From: Chloroflexota bacterium
GTDB taxonomy: Bacteria; Chloroflexota; Dormibacteria; Dormibacterales; Dormibacteraceae
Direction: 5' to 3'
Assembly: GCA_005881335.1 (NCBI GenBank)
Contig: VBFV01000036.1
Location: forward strand, 1-38,908
DNA length: 38,908 bases
This document shows, in pieces, positions 1-7,007 of the stretch. A program made the translations under genes and the position numbers. Within the stretch, counting starts at the first letter, position 1; the number at the start of each line of letters is the position of its first letter. Under the pieces are notes generated by a model, which did not search any database, was not told the DNA's origin, and saw only the letters and a list, made by a program, of their open reading frames with translations.

Positions 1-389
1 GCGCCTCCGTACGCATCGAGCAGCTCGGTTTGGGTATCGCTGTCGAGCAGAGCGTGGTGTTCGTGCTGCCCGTGCAGCGCAACCAGCCTGTCGCCCAGCT
101 CACGCAGCTGGCCCGGGGTGGCCGAGCGACCATCGATCCGAGCCGCCCCGCGTTTGCCGATCTCGCGCAGCAAGCTCACCGAATCGAAGACTGCTTCAAT
201 CGTGGCTCGCTCCGCGCCGTGGCGAACCTGGTCGGTGGAGGCCCGCGCGCCGAGCGCGAGACCAAGCCCATCGATGAGCAACGACTTCCCGCTGCCCGTT
301 TCGCCGGTAAGGAGGTTGAGCCCGGGCCCGAAACGCAGGGTCGATTCCGCGACCAGGGCCAGGTCGCGCACTTTCAACTCCTTGATCAA
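1..389 (-). CDS. recN: DNA repair protein RecN, N-terminal part (cut by window edge)
   Basis: SMC-like ATPase of double-strand break repair; known RecN proteins load on broken ends and help RecA-dependent recombination. Only the first ~129 codons lie in the window; the 3' end runs off the left edge. It begins in the RecN style (MIKELKVRDLALV) and has the Walker A motif GETGSGKS at residues 29-36, followed by the dimer-like ABC N-terminal strand pattern. It is missing from the ORF track because it starts with TTG and is open at the edge. The TTG at 389 lies 1 base past the nadK stop, so translation is probably coupled; GTG at 371 is a possible alternative start. The tlyA-nadK-recN order is a common conserved neighbourhood. 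Confidence 0.93.
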   Translation of the reverse strand, partial: MIKELKVRDLALVAESTLRFGPGLNLLTGETGSGKSLLIDGLGLALGARASTDQVRHGAERATIEAVFDSVSLLREIGKRGAARIDGRSATPGQLRELGDRLVALHGQHEHHALLDSDTQTELLDAYGG

Positions 390-390
390 G

Positions 391-1233
391 TTACTTTTTG
401 GGAACCAAGGGCCTGCCCCATCCCAGCTTGTCGGCCAGCCTCTGGTAGAAGCTCTCCGGCGGGCTGAACCGGATCACCTTCAGGCGCTTGGCGTGCGATC
501 TGCAGCTGACCACGTCGCCGATGGCCACCACCTGCCCCCGCCCCTGGCCGTCGACACGCATCTCGCCCGGTCCCCGCACAACAGTCACGCTGATCTCCTG
601 GCCCGGCGCGAACACGATCGGTCGCACCGTGAGCGCAAATGGGCTCATGGGCACGAGCACGAGGTCCTCCAGGGTCGGCTCGAGGATCGGTCCGCCGCTG
701 GCCAGCGCGTACGCGGTCGACCCGCTGGCCGTCGCAACGATGGCACCGTCCGCGTCGATCACGCCCACGCGCTGCCCGCCGACGTCGATCTCGAGGCGAA
801 GGATGTTCGTCTCGCCCGAATGGTCGACCACGACCTCGTTCAGGCCGATCTCCTGGATCAAGGTTCGGCCTTTTCGCGACTGCGTCACCTCGAGCATCGT
901 CCGTTCCTCGATCCGGTACGAACCGTCGAAGAAACGGCCCAAGCCCACGTCCATCTCCTCCGCTTCGATCTCGGTCAGAAACCCAAGATGGCCGTGGTTG
1001 ACGCCCAGGACCGCGATGTCCCGGGGAGCCGCCACCCGCGCGCCTGCCAGGAAAGTCCCGTCGCCGCCCAGCGTGAGAATCAGGTCGGTCTCCTTCAGGA
1101 GTTCGGCCACCATCTCCGCTTTGGCGTCGCGCTTCAGCTCCACGGCGTCGGCCTGCCGTGCCCTCATCGCGCGAAACACGCTGTCGACCTCGTGCTGCTC
1201 CACGCCAGACCCTCGGATGAGGCAGACCTTCAC
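391..1233 (-). CDS. nadK: NAD kinase
   Basis: Cytosolic kinase that phosphorylates NAD to NADP using ATP or polyphosphate. The 280-aa product has the family's GGDGT motif at residues 56-60, the NHGHLGF motif at about 79-85, the substrate-binding region around the GSTAYALASGGP stretch, and a C-terminal beta domain. Length is normal for bacterial NadK. The start is GTG, and GTGA overlaps the tlyA stop by 4 bases, so the two genes are probably translationally coupled. It sits between tlyA and recN in the long minus-strand gene train. Confidence 0.95.
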   Translation of the reverse strand: MKVCLIRGSGVEQHEVDSVFRAMRARQADAVELKRDAKAEMVAELLKETDLILTLGGDGTFLAGARVAAPRDIAVLGVNHGHLGFLTEIEAEEMDVGLGRFFDGSYRIEERTMLEVTQSRKGRTLIQEIGLNEVVVDHSGETNILRLEIDVGGQRVGVIDADGAIVATASGSTAYALASGGPILEPTLEDLVLVPMSPFALTVRPIVFAPGQEISVTVVRGPGEMRVDGQGRGQVVAIGDVVSCRSHAKRLKVIRFSPPESFYQRLADKLGWGRPLVPKK

Positions 1234-1952
1234 AACTTCTCCGGCCGCAGCTGGACGAAGATCTCGCGGTTGCCCTCCGCGCCGGTGACCTCGGACGGCG
1301 CTTCCGCCTTGACCGCGTATCCGATGGCCCGACAGGACTCTCGGAAGCGGGAGAGGGCGGCGGCGATCGCCTCGGGGCTGCGCACGATGCCTCCCTTCCC
1401 CACCTCCGCCCTCCCGACCTCGAACTGGGGCTTGAAGAGGGCGACCACCTCGGCGTCGGGCGCCGCGCGGCGCACGGCGGGAAGCACCTTATCCAGGCTG
1501 ATGAACGAAACGTCGATCACCACCAGGGTCACCGGTTCGGGAAGCGATTCGAGGTCGCGGGCGTTGACGCGCTCGATCACGACGACACGCGGGTCCTGCC
1601 GCAGCCGCCAGTGCAGCAGGCCGCGACCCACATCGACCGCGTAAACCTTCGCGGCTCCTCGGCGCAGCAGTACGTCAGTGAAGCCTCCGGTCGACGCCCC
1701 GATATCGGCGCAGATCCGTTCTCGTGGGTCGACACCGAAGCGATCGAGCGCAGGCGCGAGCTTGAGAGCGCCGCGGCTGGCGTAACCCGGTTCGGAGTCG
1801 ACGGCGATCGCCGCGTCCTCGCTCACAGTGCGGTCGGGGCTGCGCACCGTCTCGCCCGCGACGCGAACCTTGCCCGCCAGGATGAGCGCCTGCGCTCGCT
1901 GCCGTGACTCAGCGAGCCCGCTCTTCGTCACCAGCACGTCGAGTCGAGGCAT
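1230..1952 (-). CDS. tlyA: TlyA family S4-domain rRNA methyltransferase
   Basis: Predicted 2'-O-methyltransferase of the TlyA/hemolysin A family; characterised members methylate 16S and/or 23S rRNA. An N-terminal S4 RNA-binding domain (about residues 3-60) is followed by an FtsJ-type Rossmann domain with the SAM-binding motif DIGASTGGFTD at about 83-93 and the strand VVIDVSFISL. The ORF track extends 10 codons upstream to 1982, but the ATG at 1952 (MPRLDVLVTKSGLA) matches the family start and has a GAGAG sequence just upstream. The start follows the broken DUF212 gene by a few bases; the stop overlaps nadK. Confidence 0.93.
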   Translation of the reverse strand: MPRLDVLVTKSGLAESRQRAQALILAGKVRVAGETVRSPDRTVSEDAAIAVDSEPGYASRGALKLAPALDRFGVDPRERICADIGASTGGFTDVLLRRGAAKVYAVDVGRGLLHWRLRQDPRVVVIERVNARDLESLPEPVTLVVIDVSFISLDKVLPAVRRAAPDAEVVALFKPQFEVGRAEVGKGGIVRSPEAIAAALSRFRESCRAIGYAVKAEAPSEVTGAEGNREIFVQLRPEKL

Positions 1953-1959
1953 CACGCTC

Positions 1960-2215
1960 TCAGAGGATGAGCCCGACGACAAGGCCGATTACAGCGCCGA
2001 CCAGCACTTCGAACGGCGTGTGTCCCAGAAGCTCACGCAGGTGCGCCTCCTGCACGCCCCGCATGTGCACCAGGTCTCGCGCTGTGGCTGCTGGGCATGC
2101 CGCCCGTCTCGGCGAGGACCCTGAGGTTCAGCCGCCGCTCACGAAAGGAGGTGAGCAGGAGCTTGGCAGCCTGGGCGATCGTCCAGGCCACCAGGGGCGC
2201 GAGGAGGAACTTCAC
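1960..2215 (-). pseudogene. DUF212 (divergent PAP2 / YuiD family) membrane protein, internally deleted and frameshifted
   Basis: The 5' part, from GTG at 2215, encodes a normal DUF212 N-terminus (membrane segment, then TGGMPSSHSA). The reading frame then runs into unrelated codons. In another frame the family's C-terminus appears at once (VQEAHLRELLGHTPFEVLVGA and a final membrane segment), ending with TGA at 1960-1962. Compared with YuiD of about 158 aa, roughly 60-70 residues between SSHSA and the C-terminal block are missing and the frame changes at the junction near 2085-2095. The ORF track entry 2033-2215 covers only the first part. Its GTG overlaps the xseB stop. Either the gene is decayed or the assembly has lost about 200 bases. 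DUF212 function is not established. Confidence 0.8.
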
Positions 2216-2409
2216 TCGGCCAGCAATCTAGCGGTTTGCTCAGCGCGCGCTTTCAAATTGGCCAGGCGCGACTGGGCGTCGGCCAGCAGCCGGACCGCTC
2301 GTTGGTGTGCCGCAACCAGCTCATCCAGGGGCGACGTCCCCTCCGCAAGCTTGCCCATGGTGGCTTCGAGCTCGGCGAGAAGATCGTCGAGCTCCCGGAC
2401 CTGACTCAA
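2212..2409 (-). CDS. xseB: Exodeoxyribonuclease VII small subunit
   Basis: Small helical subunit of exonuclease VII, which in known systems pairs with XseA to degrade single-stranded DNA. The 65-aa helical product matches the family in size and pattern (DDLLAELEATMGKLAEGTSPLDELVAAHQ, quoted here only in part as LEATMGKLAEGTSPLDELV). It starts with TTG overlapping the nusB stop as TTGA, so it is coupled to nusB. The large subunit xseA, which normally precedes it, is absent from this position and from the rest of the window. The short length makes the call depend partly on context. Confidence 0.88.
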   Translation of the reverse strand: MSQVRELDDLLAELEATMGKLAEGTSPLDELVAAHQRAVRLLADAQSRLANLKARAEQTARLLAE

Positions 2410-2810
2410 GTCGCCGTTGCAGCCACCCGGCCCAGGATCCCGTTGACGAACCTGCCGGAGTCGTCGCCCGAGAATGTCTTGGCCAGCTCGATGGATTCGT
2501 TGATGGCCGCCTTGGTCGGCACCTTACGGTCGATGGCGATCTCATAGACCGCGATTCGCAGGATGATGCGGTCGACCTTCGCCATCTGGTCGAGCTTCCA
2601 GTGCTCCGACGCCTCGCTCATGATCGCGTCGAGCCGGTCGCGATTGGCGATGACCCCGTCCACGAGCTGGCGCGCAAAATTCGTGACGTCTTCGCCCGCG
2701 CCATTCTCGGACGCGTGGTAGAGCACCACCTCCTCCGGATCGTCGTCGGTGCCTTCGAGCTGGAAGAGAACCTTGAGCGCCAGCTCCCTGGCCTGGTGGC
2801 GCTTGCCCAA
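2406..2810 (-). CDS. nusB: Transcription antitermination factor NusB
   Basis: RNA-binding antitermination factor that with NusE/S10 binds boxA in rRNA operons. The 134-aa all-helical protein begins MGKRHQARELALKVLFQLE, typical of NusB, and ends with the conserved PTKAAINESIELAKTF and FVNGILGR blocks. Start is TTG at 2810, 9 bases after the asp23 stop; no better start is available in frame. It lies directly after asp23 as in Bacillus-type genomes (yqhY-nusB), but folD and xseA that usually follow are missing here. Confidence 0.95.
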   Translation of the reverse strand: MGKRHQARELALKVLFQLEGTDDDPEEVVLYHASENGAGEDVTNFARQLVDGVIANRDRLDAIMSEASEHWKLDQMAKVDRIILRIAVYEIAIDRKVPTKAAINESIELAKTFSGDDSGRFVNGILGRVAATAT

Positions 2811-2819
2811 CGCCGCCCG

Positions 2820-3170
2820 CTAGCTGGCGAAGGCGACGCTCGACACGAAGACGTTCACCTCACCGACCTCCAGGCCAAGCATTCGCTCCGTCGCTTCGAC
2901 GACGTTGGCCTGCACCGCCGCGGCCACGTCCGCGAGCTTGGCCTCCGAGTCGACGGTGATGAACACCTCGAGATGGATCGAACGATCGCCCTCGATGTGC
3001 ACACGGACGCCGCGATGCGCCGCCTGGCGTCGGACAAAATCGCCGAAATGACGTGCCGCGGCCTCGTCCATACCCTCCACACCTTCGACTTCGCATGCGG
3101 CCAATGCTGCGATGCTCGCGATCACCTCGTTGGCCACACGGACCGCTCCCAGGGAACCGTTCTCACTCAT
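2820..3170 (-). CDS. Asp23/Gls24 family envelope stress protein (YqhY-like)
   Basis: Small Asp23-family protein of 116 aa. The N-terminal GAVRVANEVIASIAALAACEVEGV stretch (shown here as VANEVIASIAALAACEVEGV) and the C-terminal VEATERMLGLEVGEVNVFV are characteristic. Members are cell-envelope or acetyl-CoA-carboxylase-linked proteins; the nusB-linked one is YqhY, whose loss disturbs lipid synthesis in Bacillus. That role is inferred from position. It appears to head its own transcription unit: no Shine-Dalgarno is visible, but a TAGGAT hexamer lies 9 bases before the ATG. The 62-base gap to efp is the largest break in this stretch of the gene train. Confidence 0.9.
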   Translation of the reverse strand: MSENGSLGAVRVANEVIASIAALAACEVEGVEGMDEAAARHFGDFVRRQAAHRGVRVHIEGDRSIHLEVFITVDSEAKLADVAAAVQANVVEATERMLGLEVGEVNVFVSSVAFAS

Positions 3171-3179
3171 AACCGACTG

Positions 3180-3208
3180 ATCCTACGCCTCAGAGTTGCG
3201 CGTGGCAG
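3180..3208 (-). promoter_or_regulatory. Putative promoter of asp23-nusB-xseB-tlyA-nadK-recN
   Basis: On the minus strand, CTGCCA (3208-3203) and TAGGAT (3185-3180) are separated by 17 bases, resembling a sigma-70-type promoter. The -10-like element is only 9 bases from the asp23 ATG, so the mRNA would be leaderless or nearly so. This is inferred from sequence only. Confidence 0.4.
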
Positions 3209-3232
3209 GGCCTGAACCGGTTTAGGGCGCCG

Positions 3233-3790
3233 CTACGCTCGCTCGACGTAGGAATGGTCGCGGGTATCGACCCGGATCACGTCGCCCGACTGGATGAACA
3301 ACGGAACCTGGATGGTCGTCCCCGTCTCGAGCTTCGCGGGCTTGGTCGCGCCCGAAACGGTGTCGCCCTTGAATCCGGGATCCGTCGAGACGACCTTCAG
3401 GTCGACGTTGATCGGCAGCTCGACCCCGATCAGGCGGTCCTGGTATCGCTGCAGGAAGACCGTGCTCCCTTCCTTCAAGAGGGGAAGCACGGACTCCAGC
3501 ATGTCCTCGTCGACGGCTACCTGGTCGTACGTCTTGGTATCCATGAAGTAGTGATGGGCTCCGTCGGAGTAGCTGTAGGTCGCCTCCTGGCTGTCGATGC
3601 GGACCGGTCGGTATTTGTCTCCGCTTCGGAAGCTCTGCTCGAAGTTCGAGCCGGTCAGCACGTTGCGCAGCTTGGCTTTGATCACCGCTCCCGCGCGCGC
3701 GAGCTTGATGTGCTCGACGGTGACCACGGACAGCAGCTGCCCATCCATCTCGAACATCGTCCCGGGGCGAAAATCATTCGTTGAAATCAT
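3233..3790 (-). CDS. efp: Elongation factor P with arginine at the modification tip
   Basis: Translation factor that rescues ribosomes stalled on polyproline. The 185-aa product has the three beta-barrel domains of EF-P (N-terminal KOW-like, OB, C-terminal), ending GDVIRVDTRDHSYVERA. The loop that enters the peptidyl-transferase centre reads HIKLARAGAVIKAKLRN; Arg32 occupies the place of E. coli Lys34, and the usual PGKG is replaced by LARA. Arg at this position is known from EarP-type (rhamnosylated) EF-P of some proteobacteria and from EfpL. ATG overlaps the aroQ stop (ATGA), so it is coupled to the shikimate genes. Confidence 0.93.
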   Translation of the reverse strand: MISTNDFRPGTMFEMDGQLLSVVTVEHIKLARAGAVIKAKLRNVLTGSNFEQSFRSGDKYRPVRIDSQEATYSYSDGAHHYFMDTKTYDQVAVDEDMLESVLPLLKEGSTVFLQRYQDRLIGVELPINVDLKVVSTDPGFKGDTVSGATKPAKLETGTTIQVPLFIQSGDVIRVDTRDHSYVERA

Positions 3791-4218
3791 TCTTGTTTCG
3801 CGAGAAACTCCAGTGCCAGTTCATATCCCGCAAATCCCAGTCCCGTAATCACGCCCCGCGCGGCGCGAGCGGTCACGCTTTTGGATCGGAACTCCTCGCG
3901 CGCGTGGATGTTGGAGAGGTGGACTTCCACGACGGGCAGCGCGAGCGCCTGCAGACAATCGTAGAGGGCGAGCGAGTAGTGGGATAGCGCGCCCGGGTTG
4001 ATCACGATGCCGGCGGAGCCGGGCGCCTCCTTTTGCAGGAAGTCGATGATCTCGCCCTCGTGGTTGCTCTGGAAGACATTGACCTCCAGGCCGAGGTTGC
4101 CCGCCTTGTCGCGCACGGTCTGGTTCAGGTCGTCCAGCGAGCGGGTGCCGTAGATGTGCGGCTCTCGTTTGCCCAGAAGGTTGAGATTGGGTCCATGGAC
4201 CACCACCACGCGTTTCAT
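3787..4218 (-). CDS. aroQ: 3-dehydroquinate dehydratase, type II
   Basis: Converts 3-dehydroquinate to 3-dehydroshikimate, the third step of the shikimate pathway; known type II enzymes are dodecamers. The 143-aa protein has GPNLNLLGKREP at about residues 9-20 with the nearby catalytic Tyr in HIYG, the NPGALSHYSLAL segment, and EVHLSNIHAREEFR. The ORF track starts at 4308, but the ATG at 4218 (MKRVVVVHGPNLN) is the family start and overlaps the aroB stop as ATGA. It is followed by efp, an arrangement also seen in Bacillus-type genomes. Confidence 0.96.
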   Translation of the reverse strand: MKRVVVVHGPNLNLLGKREPHIYGTRSLDDLNQTVRDKAGNLGLEVNVFQSNHEGEIIDFLQKEAPGSAGIVINPGALSHYSLALYDCLQALALPVVEVHLSNIHAREEFRSKSVTARAARGVITGLGFAGYELALEFLAKQE

Positions 4219-5291
4219 GCCAGCGACCTCGTGACGACGCGGCGAACCACCGGCGCGGGCACGGAGTGCCCAATTTCGGCGTGTCCGATGCGTCGCGGCA
4301 TGACCCATGCGACCTTGCCACGCCGTGCCTTCTTGTCCAGTGCCATGGCGGCCAGCACCCGTTTGGGGTCGGCATGTGGCGGCTTGTCAGGCAGGCCGAA
4401 GGCGTCGAGCAGCTCATCCTGGGAATCGACGGTCCGCTTGCTGCACAGGTCCAGGGCCAGGGCGATGCGCGCGGCGACCCGCATCCCGAAAGCGACAGCG
4501 CGGCCGTGGGTGACGCGGAACCCGGTCGCCGCCTCCAGCGCGTGGCCCGCGGTATGGCCGTAGTTGAGAATCGCGCGCGGTCCGCGGTCGCGCTCGTCCT
4601 TGGCCACGATCAGCGCCTTGGCGGCGACGCACCGGAAGACCACGCGCTCGAGCATGGCGGTGTCTCGCTCGACCAGGCGGGGACCATTTCGCTGCAGCAG
4701 GTCGAAGAGTCCTTTGTCCATGGCGACGGCGTACTTTACAACCTCGGCGAAGGCGTCCCGATAGCTCGGGACGGGTAGCGTCTCGATCGTGGAGAGGTCG
4801 GAGATCACGGCCGATGGCTGCCAGAACGCGCCGATCGCGTTTTTCGAGCGCCGGCCGTTGACGCCGGTCTTGCCGCCGATGCTCGAGTCCACCATGGCCA
4901 GGAGCGTGGTCGGCACCGCGACCAGCCGGACGCCCCGCTGCCAGATCGCGGCCGCCAGGCCTGCAAGGTCGCCGACCGTGCCCCCGCCCACGGCGATCAC
5001 GCAGCCCCCGCGATCGATCTGCTGCCGCTCGAGAAACGACAGGACGTCCTGCAGCTGGGTCATGGACTTGGAGCGCTCGCTCGCGGGGATGGCGTGGATG
5101 GAAGTCTTGAGGCCGACCCTTTTGATCGCCTTCGCCACCTTCACCGCGTACGGCCTGACATTGCCGTCGGTGACGATCGCCGCGCCAGTCGGGTCGAGGC
5201 GCGTGACAACGTTGCGCAGCTCGCGATGCAGGTTGGTTCCGATCAGGACCGGATAGCCCCCAGTCGTCGAGTCGAGGATCAGGCGGACCAA
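4215..5291 (-). CDS. aroB: 3-dehydroquinate synthase
   Basis: NAD- and metal-dependent enzyme that makes 3-dehydroquinate from DAHP. The 358-aa protein is of usual length and carries the NAD-binding AVGGGTVGDLAGL motif (about residues 100-112), VPTTLLAMVDSSIGGKTG with substrate-binding residues, AEVVKYA, and the metal ligand block NYGHTAGHALE near residue 245. Start is TTG at 5291, overlapping the aroK end by 13 bases. It forms a tight aroK-aroB-aroQ group; aroE lies a little upstream in the same train. Confidence 0.96.
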   Translation of the reverse strand: MVRLILDSTTGGYPVLIGTNLHRELRNVVTRLDPTGAAIVTDGNVRPYAVKVAKAIKRVGLKTSIHAIPASERSKSMTQLQDVLSFLERQQIDRGGCVIAVGGGTVGDLAGLAAAIWQRGVRLVAVPTTLLAMVDSSIGGKTGVNGRRSKNAIGAFWQPSAVISDLSTIETLPVPSYRDAFAEVVKYAVAMDKGLFDLLQRNGPRLVERDTAMLERVVFRCVAAKALIVAKDERDRGPRAILNYGHTAGHALEAATGFRVTHGRAVAFGMRVAARIALALDLCSKRTVDSQDELLDAFGLPDKPPHADPKRVLAAMALDKKARRGKVAWVMPRRIGHAEIGHSVPAPVVRRVVTRSLA

Positions 5292-5758
5292 AGCGCCAAC
5301 ACCTCGTCCGCAACCAAGCCCGCCTCGCGCGTGCCGTCCACGCGGTGATCGGCCTGCTCGTAGCGCGCGCGGCGCCGGTCAAACAACGCCTCGACCTCCG
5401 ACACGGTGCGGTTGGCGATCAGAGGCCGGCCGGGCAGGCGGTGGATTCGTTGCCAGATCGTCTCGAAGGGTACTTCGAGATATACGGTGGTCGCGCTCTC
5501 CGAGATCAGCCGCCAGTTGTCGTCGTCCATCACCACGCCGCCGCCGAGCGCCACCACGGCCCCTGGTCGCAGCAAGCCGGGCAGCGTCTCCTTCTCGAAA
5601 GCGCGAAACGCCTCCTCGCTGTGGGTGGCGAAGATCTCCGCCACGGACATCCCCGCTTTGTCCTCGACCAGGTGGTCGAGGTCGAAAAAGGTCGAGTGGC
5701 CCCGTTGAGCCACCAGCGCGCCCACCAGCGTCTTGCCCGACCCCATGAAGCCGAGCAA
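5279..5758 (-). CDS. aroK: Shikimate kinase
   Basis: Phosphorylates shikimate with ATP. The protein has Walker A GFMGSGKT at its very N-terminus, the DLDHLVEDKAGMSVAEIF shikimate-site region with FR of EEAFRAFE, GGG at VVALGGGVV, and the lid region LPGRPLI. The TTG at 5758 leaves just two residues before GFMG; family members normally have about five. An in-frame CTG at 5764 (giving MALLGFMG) would fit better, but CTG starts are rare; no ATG or GTG occurs in frame upstream. The gene begins about 20 bases after the PH-domain gene. Confidence 0.94.
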   Translation of the reverse strand: MLGFMGSGKTLVGALVAQRGHSTFFDLDHLVEDKAGMSVAEIFATHSEEAFRAFEKETLPGLLRPGAVVALGGGVVMDDDNWRLISESATTVYLEVPFETIWQRIHRLPGRPLIANRTVSEVEALFDRRRARYEQADHRVDGTREAGLVADEVLALWSA

Positions 5759-5780
5759 CGCCAGGGGCTTGCGCGGGTTG

Positions 5781-6326
5781 TTAGATTCCGCTGGGATTGG
5801 AGGGCACGGGAGCCGCCGACGGCGCCGAGGGAGCCATCCCGCCCCGCCGCTTCTCCGACTGGACGAAGACCTGGTCCCGGAACTCTCCGGGCTTGGGCAG
5901 GTGGTCGAGCACTTCGGCTCCCTGCGCGCCGGCCGCGTCGACCTCCACGCGGCCGTAGCCGAGGATGCGACCGATGAGCGACTGCCTGGTCGTGCAGTCC
6001 TGGACCCGGTCGATGGGGATGATCTTTTCCTGGCGGCCGAAGACGCCGGACTCGAGCTTGATCCGCTGGTCGGTCAGTACGTAGGTGATCGACTGCCAGC
6101 GTATCCACACGACGATGAACCACAGCAGGGCGATCGCGATCACCAGCGCGCTGAGGACCTTGCGCAGGTTTGGCGTGTAGAAGCCGTAGTCGGGGCCGAG
6201 GATCGTGAAGTCGGCGACCGCGACGACGACCAGGAGGACCACCGGCACAACGGCGCTCTTGACGACTGTGATCCAGTGCGGGTGATCTTGCAGGACGAGG
6301 TTCTCGCCGGGAAGGAGCTTGCTCAT
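5781..6326 (-). CDS. bPH2 (DUF304) domain membrane protein
   Basis: The 181-aa protein has two hydrophobic segments (about residues 23-45 and 58-78). They are followed by a bacterial PH-like domain with the typical ITYVLTDQRIKLESGVFGR and IPIDRVQDCTTRQSL signature, then a Ser/Pro-rich tail. This family (YdbS/YdbT-like) is of unknown biochemical function; in Bacillus some members are linked to envelope stress and antimicrobial resistance. ATG start is preceded by GGAG about 12 bases upstream. It sits between the prepilin peptidase (21-base gap) and aroK. Confidence 0.88.
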   Translation of the reverse strand: MSKLLPGENLVLQDHPHWITVVKSAVVPVVLLVVVAVADFTILGPDYGFYTPNLRKVLSALVIAIALLWFIVVWIRWQSITYVLTDQRIKLESGVFGRQEKIIPIDRVQDCTTRQSLIGRILGYGRVEVDAAGAQGAEVLDHLPKPGEFRDQVFVQSEKRRGGMAPSAPSAAPVPSNPSGI

Positions 6327-6347
6327 GGCCGCGTATTCTCCATGTTT

Positions 6348-7007
6348 TTACGGAAGCTGGAGGAGGGTCAGCAGCGCTCCGGCCGCCAGGTATGGACCGT
6401 AGGCGATCGTGCCTTTCACTGAGCGGTGCATGACGATGAAGGCGATGGCTCCGACCGCCGCGAGCAGGACGCCGTAGAAGAGCGCGGTCAACGTGTACGG
6501 CCAGCCGAGCAGCAGGCCCATGAACAGGGCGAGCTTCACGTCCCCGAACCCGAGCGCCTCAGCCTTGAAGATCGCGGACCCGGCGAACGAGAGAAGCAGG
6601 AACAGCAGGCCCGCGGCCACCCCCATCCCGATGCCCGCAAACCACGCCTGGTGCCAGAGTCCCAGGTTGCCGGTCACCAACGGCGTGAGCGTGACCAGGA
6701 GCGCGAAGACCATCGCCGGAAACATCACCCGGTCGAGGATGAGGTGGTGCTCGAAGTCGAAGAAGATGACCTGGACCAGGACGAGCACGAACACGCTGCG
6801 AACGATGAGCAGCGGTAACGACGTGATCTCAAAGCCGTAGATCGCAAACAGCGCGGCGCACAGCACCGGCGGGCCGTATTCCTGCCACCACCTGCGCCCG
6901 GGCTCCAGCCCTTCGAGCACCGCCAGTTTGACCGACCCCCACCTGACGAGCCAGCCGCCGGCGGCGCCGACGACCGCCCACAGCAGGGCGATCAGGTACG
7001 GGTTCAC
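6348..7007 (-). CDS. Prepilin peptidase (A24 family), short form
   Basis: Membrane aspartyl protease that removes leader peptides from type IV or Tad-type prepilins. About eight hydrophobic segments can be seen. The first catalytic Asp lies in FFDFEHHLILDR and the second in the GxGD motif GFGDVKLALFMG. The ORF track extends to 7100, but the GTG at 7007 (MNPYLIALLWAVVG) overlaps the aroE stop as GTGA and begins at a membrane segment, so it is preferred (219 aa). The N-terminal region is short and lacks the CxxC pairs and PxxSF loop of bifunctional PilD-type enzymes, so it probably has no N-methyltransferase. It is the likely processing enzyme for the Tad pilins encoded about 20 kb away. Confidence 0.9.
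   Translation of the reverse strand: MNPYLIALLWAVVGAAGGWLVRWGSVKLAVLEGLEPGRRWWQEYGPPVLCAALFAIYGFEITSLPLLIVRSVFVLVLVQVIFFDFEHHLILDRVMFPAMVFALLVTLTPLVTGNLGLWHQAWFAGIGMGVAAGLLFLLLSFAGSAIFKAEALGFGDVKLALFMGLLLGWPYTLTALFYGVLLAAVGAIAFIVMHRSVKGTIAYGPYLAAGALLTLLQLP

Noticed and set aside
118-1644. Long plus-strand ORF of 508 aa over nadK and tlyA
   Set aside because: Arg/Ser/His-rich translation without domains, lying opposite well-recognised genes; a shadow caused by high GC. The same applies to the other long antisense ORFs such as 2307-3215, 16374-17165, 18952-19947, 23406-24593 and 25574-26797.
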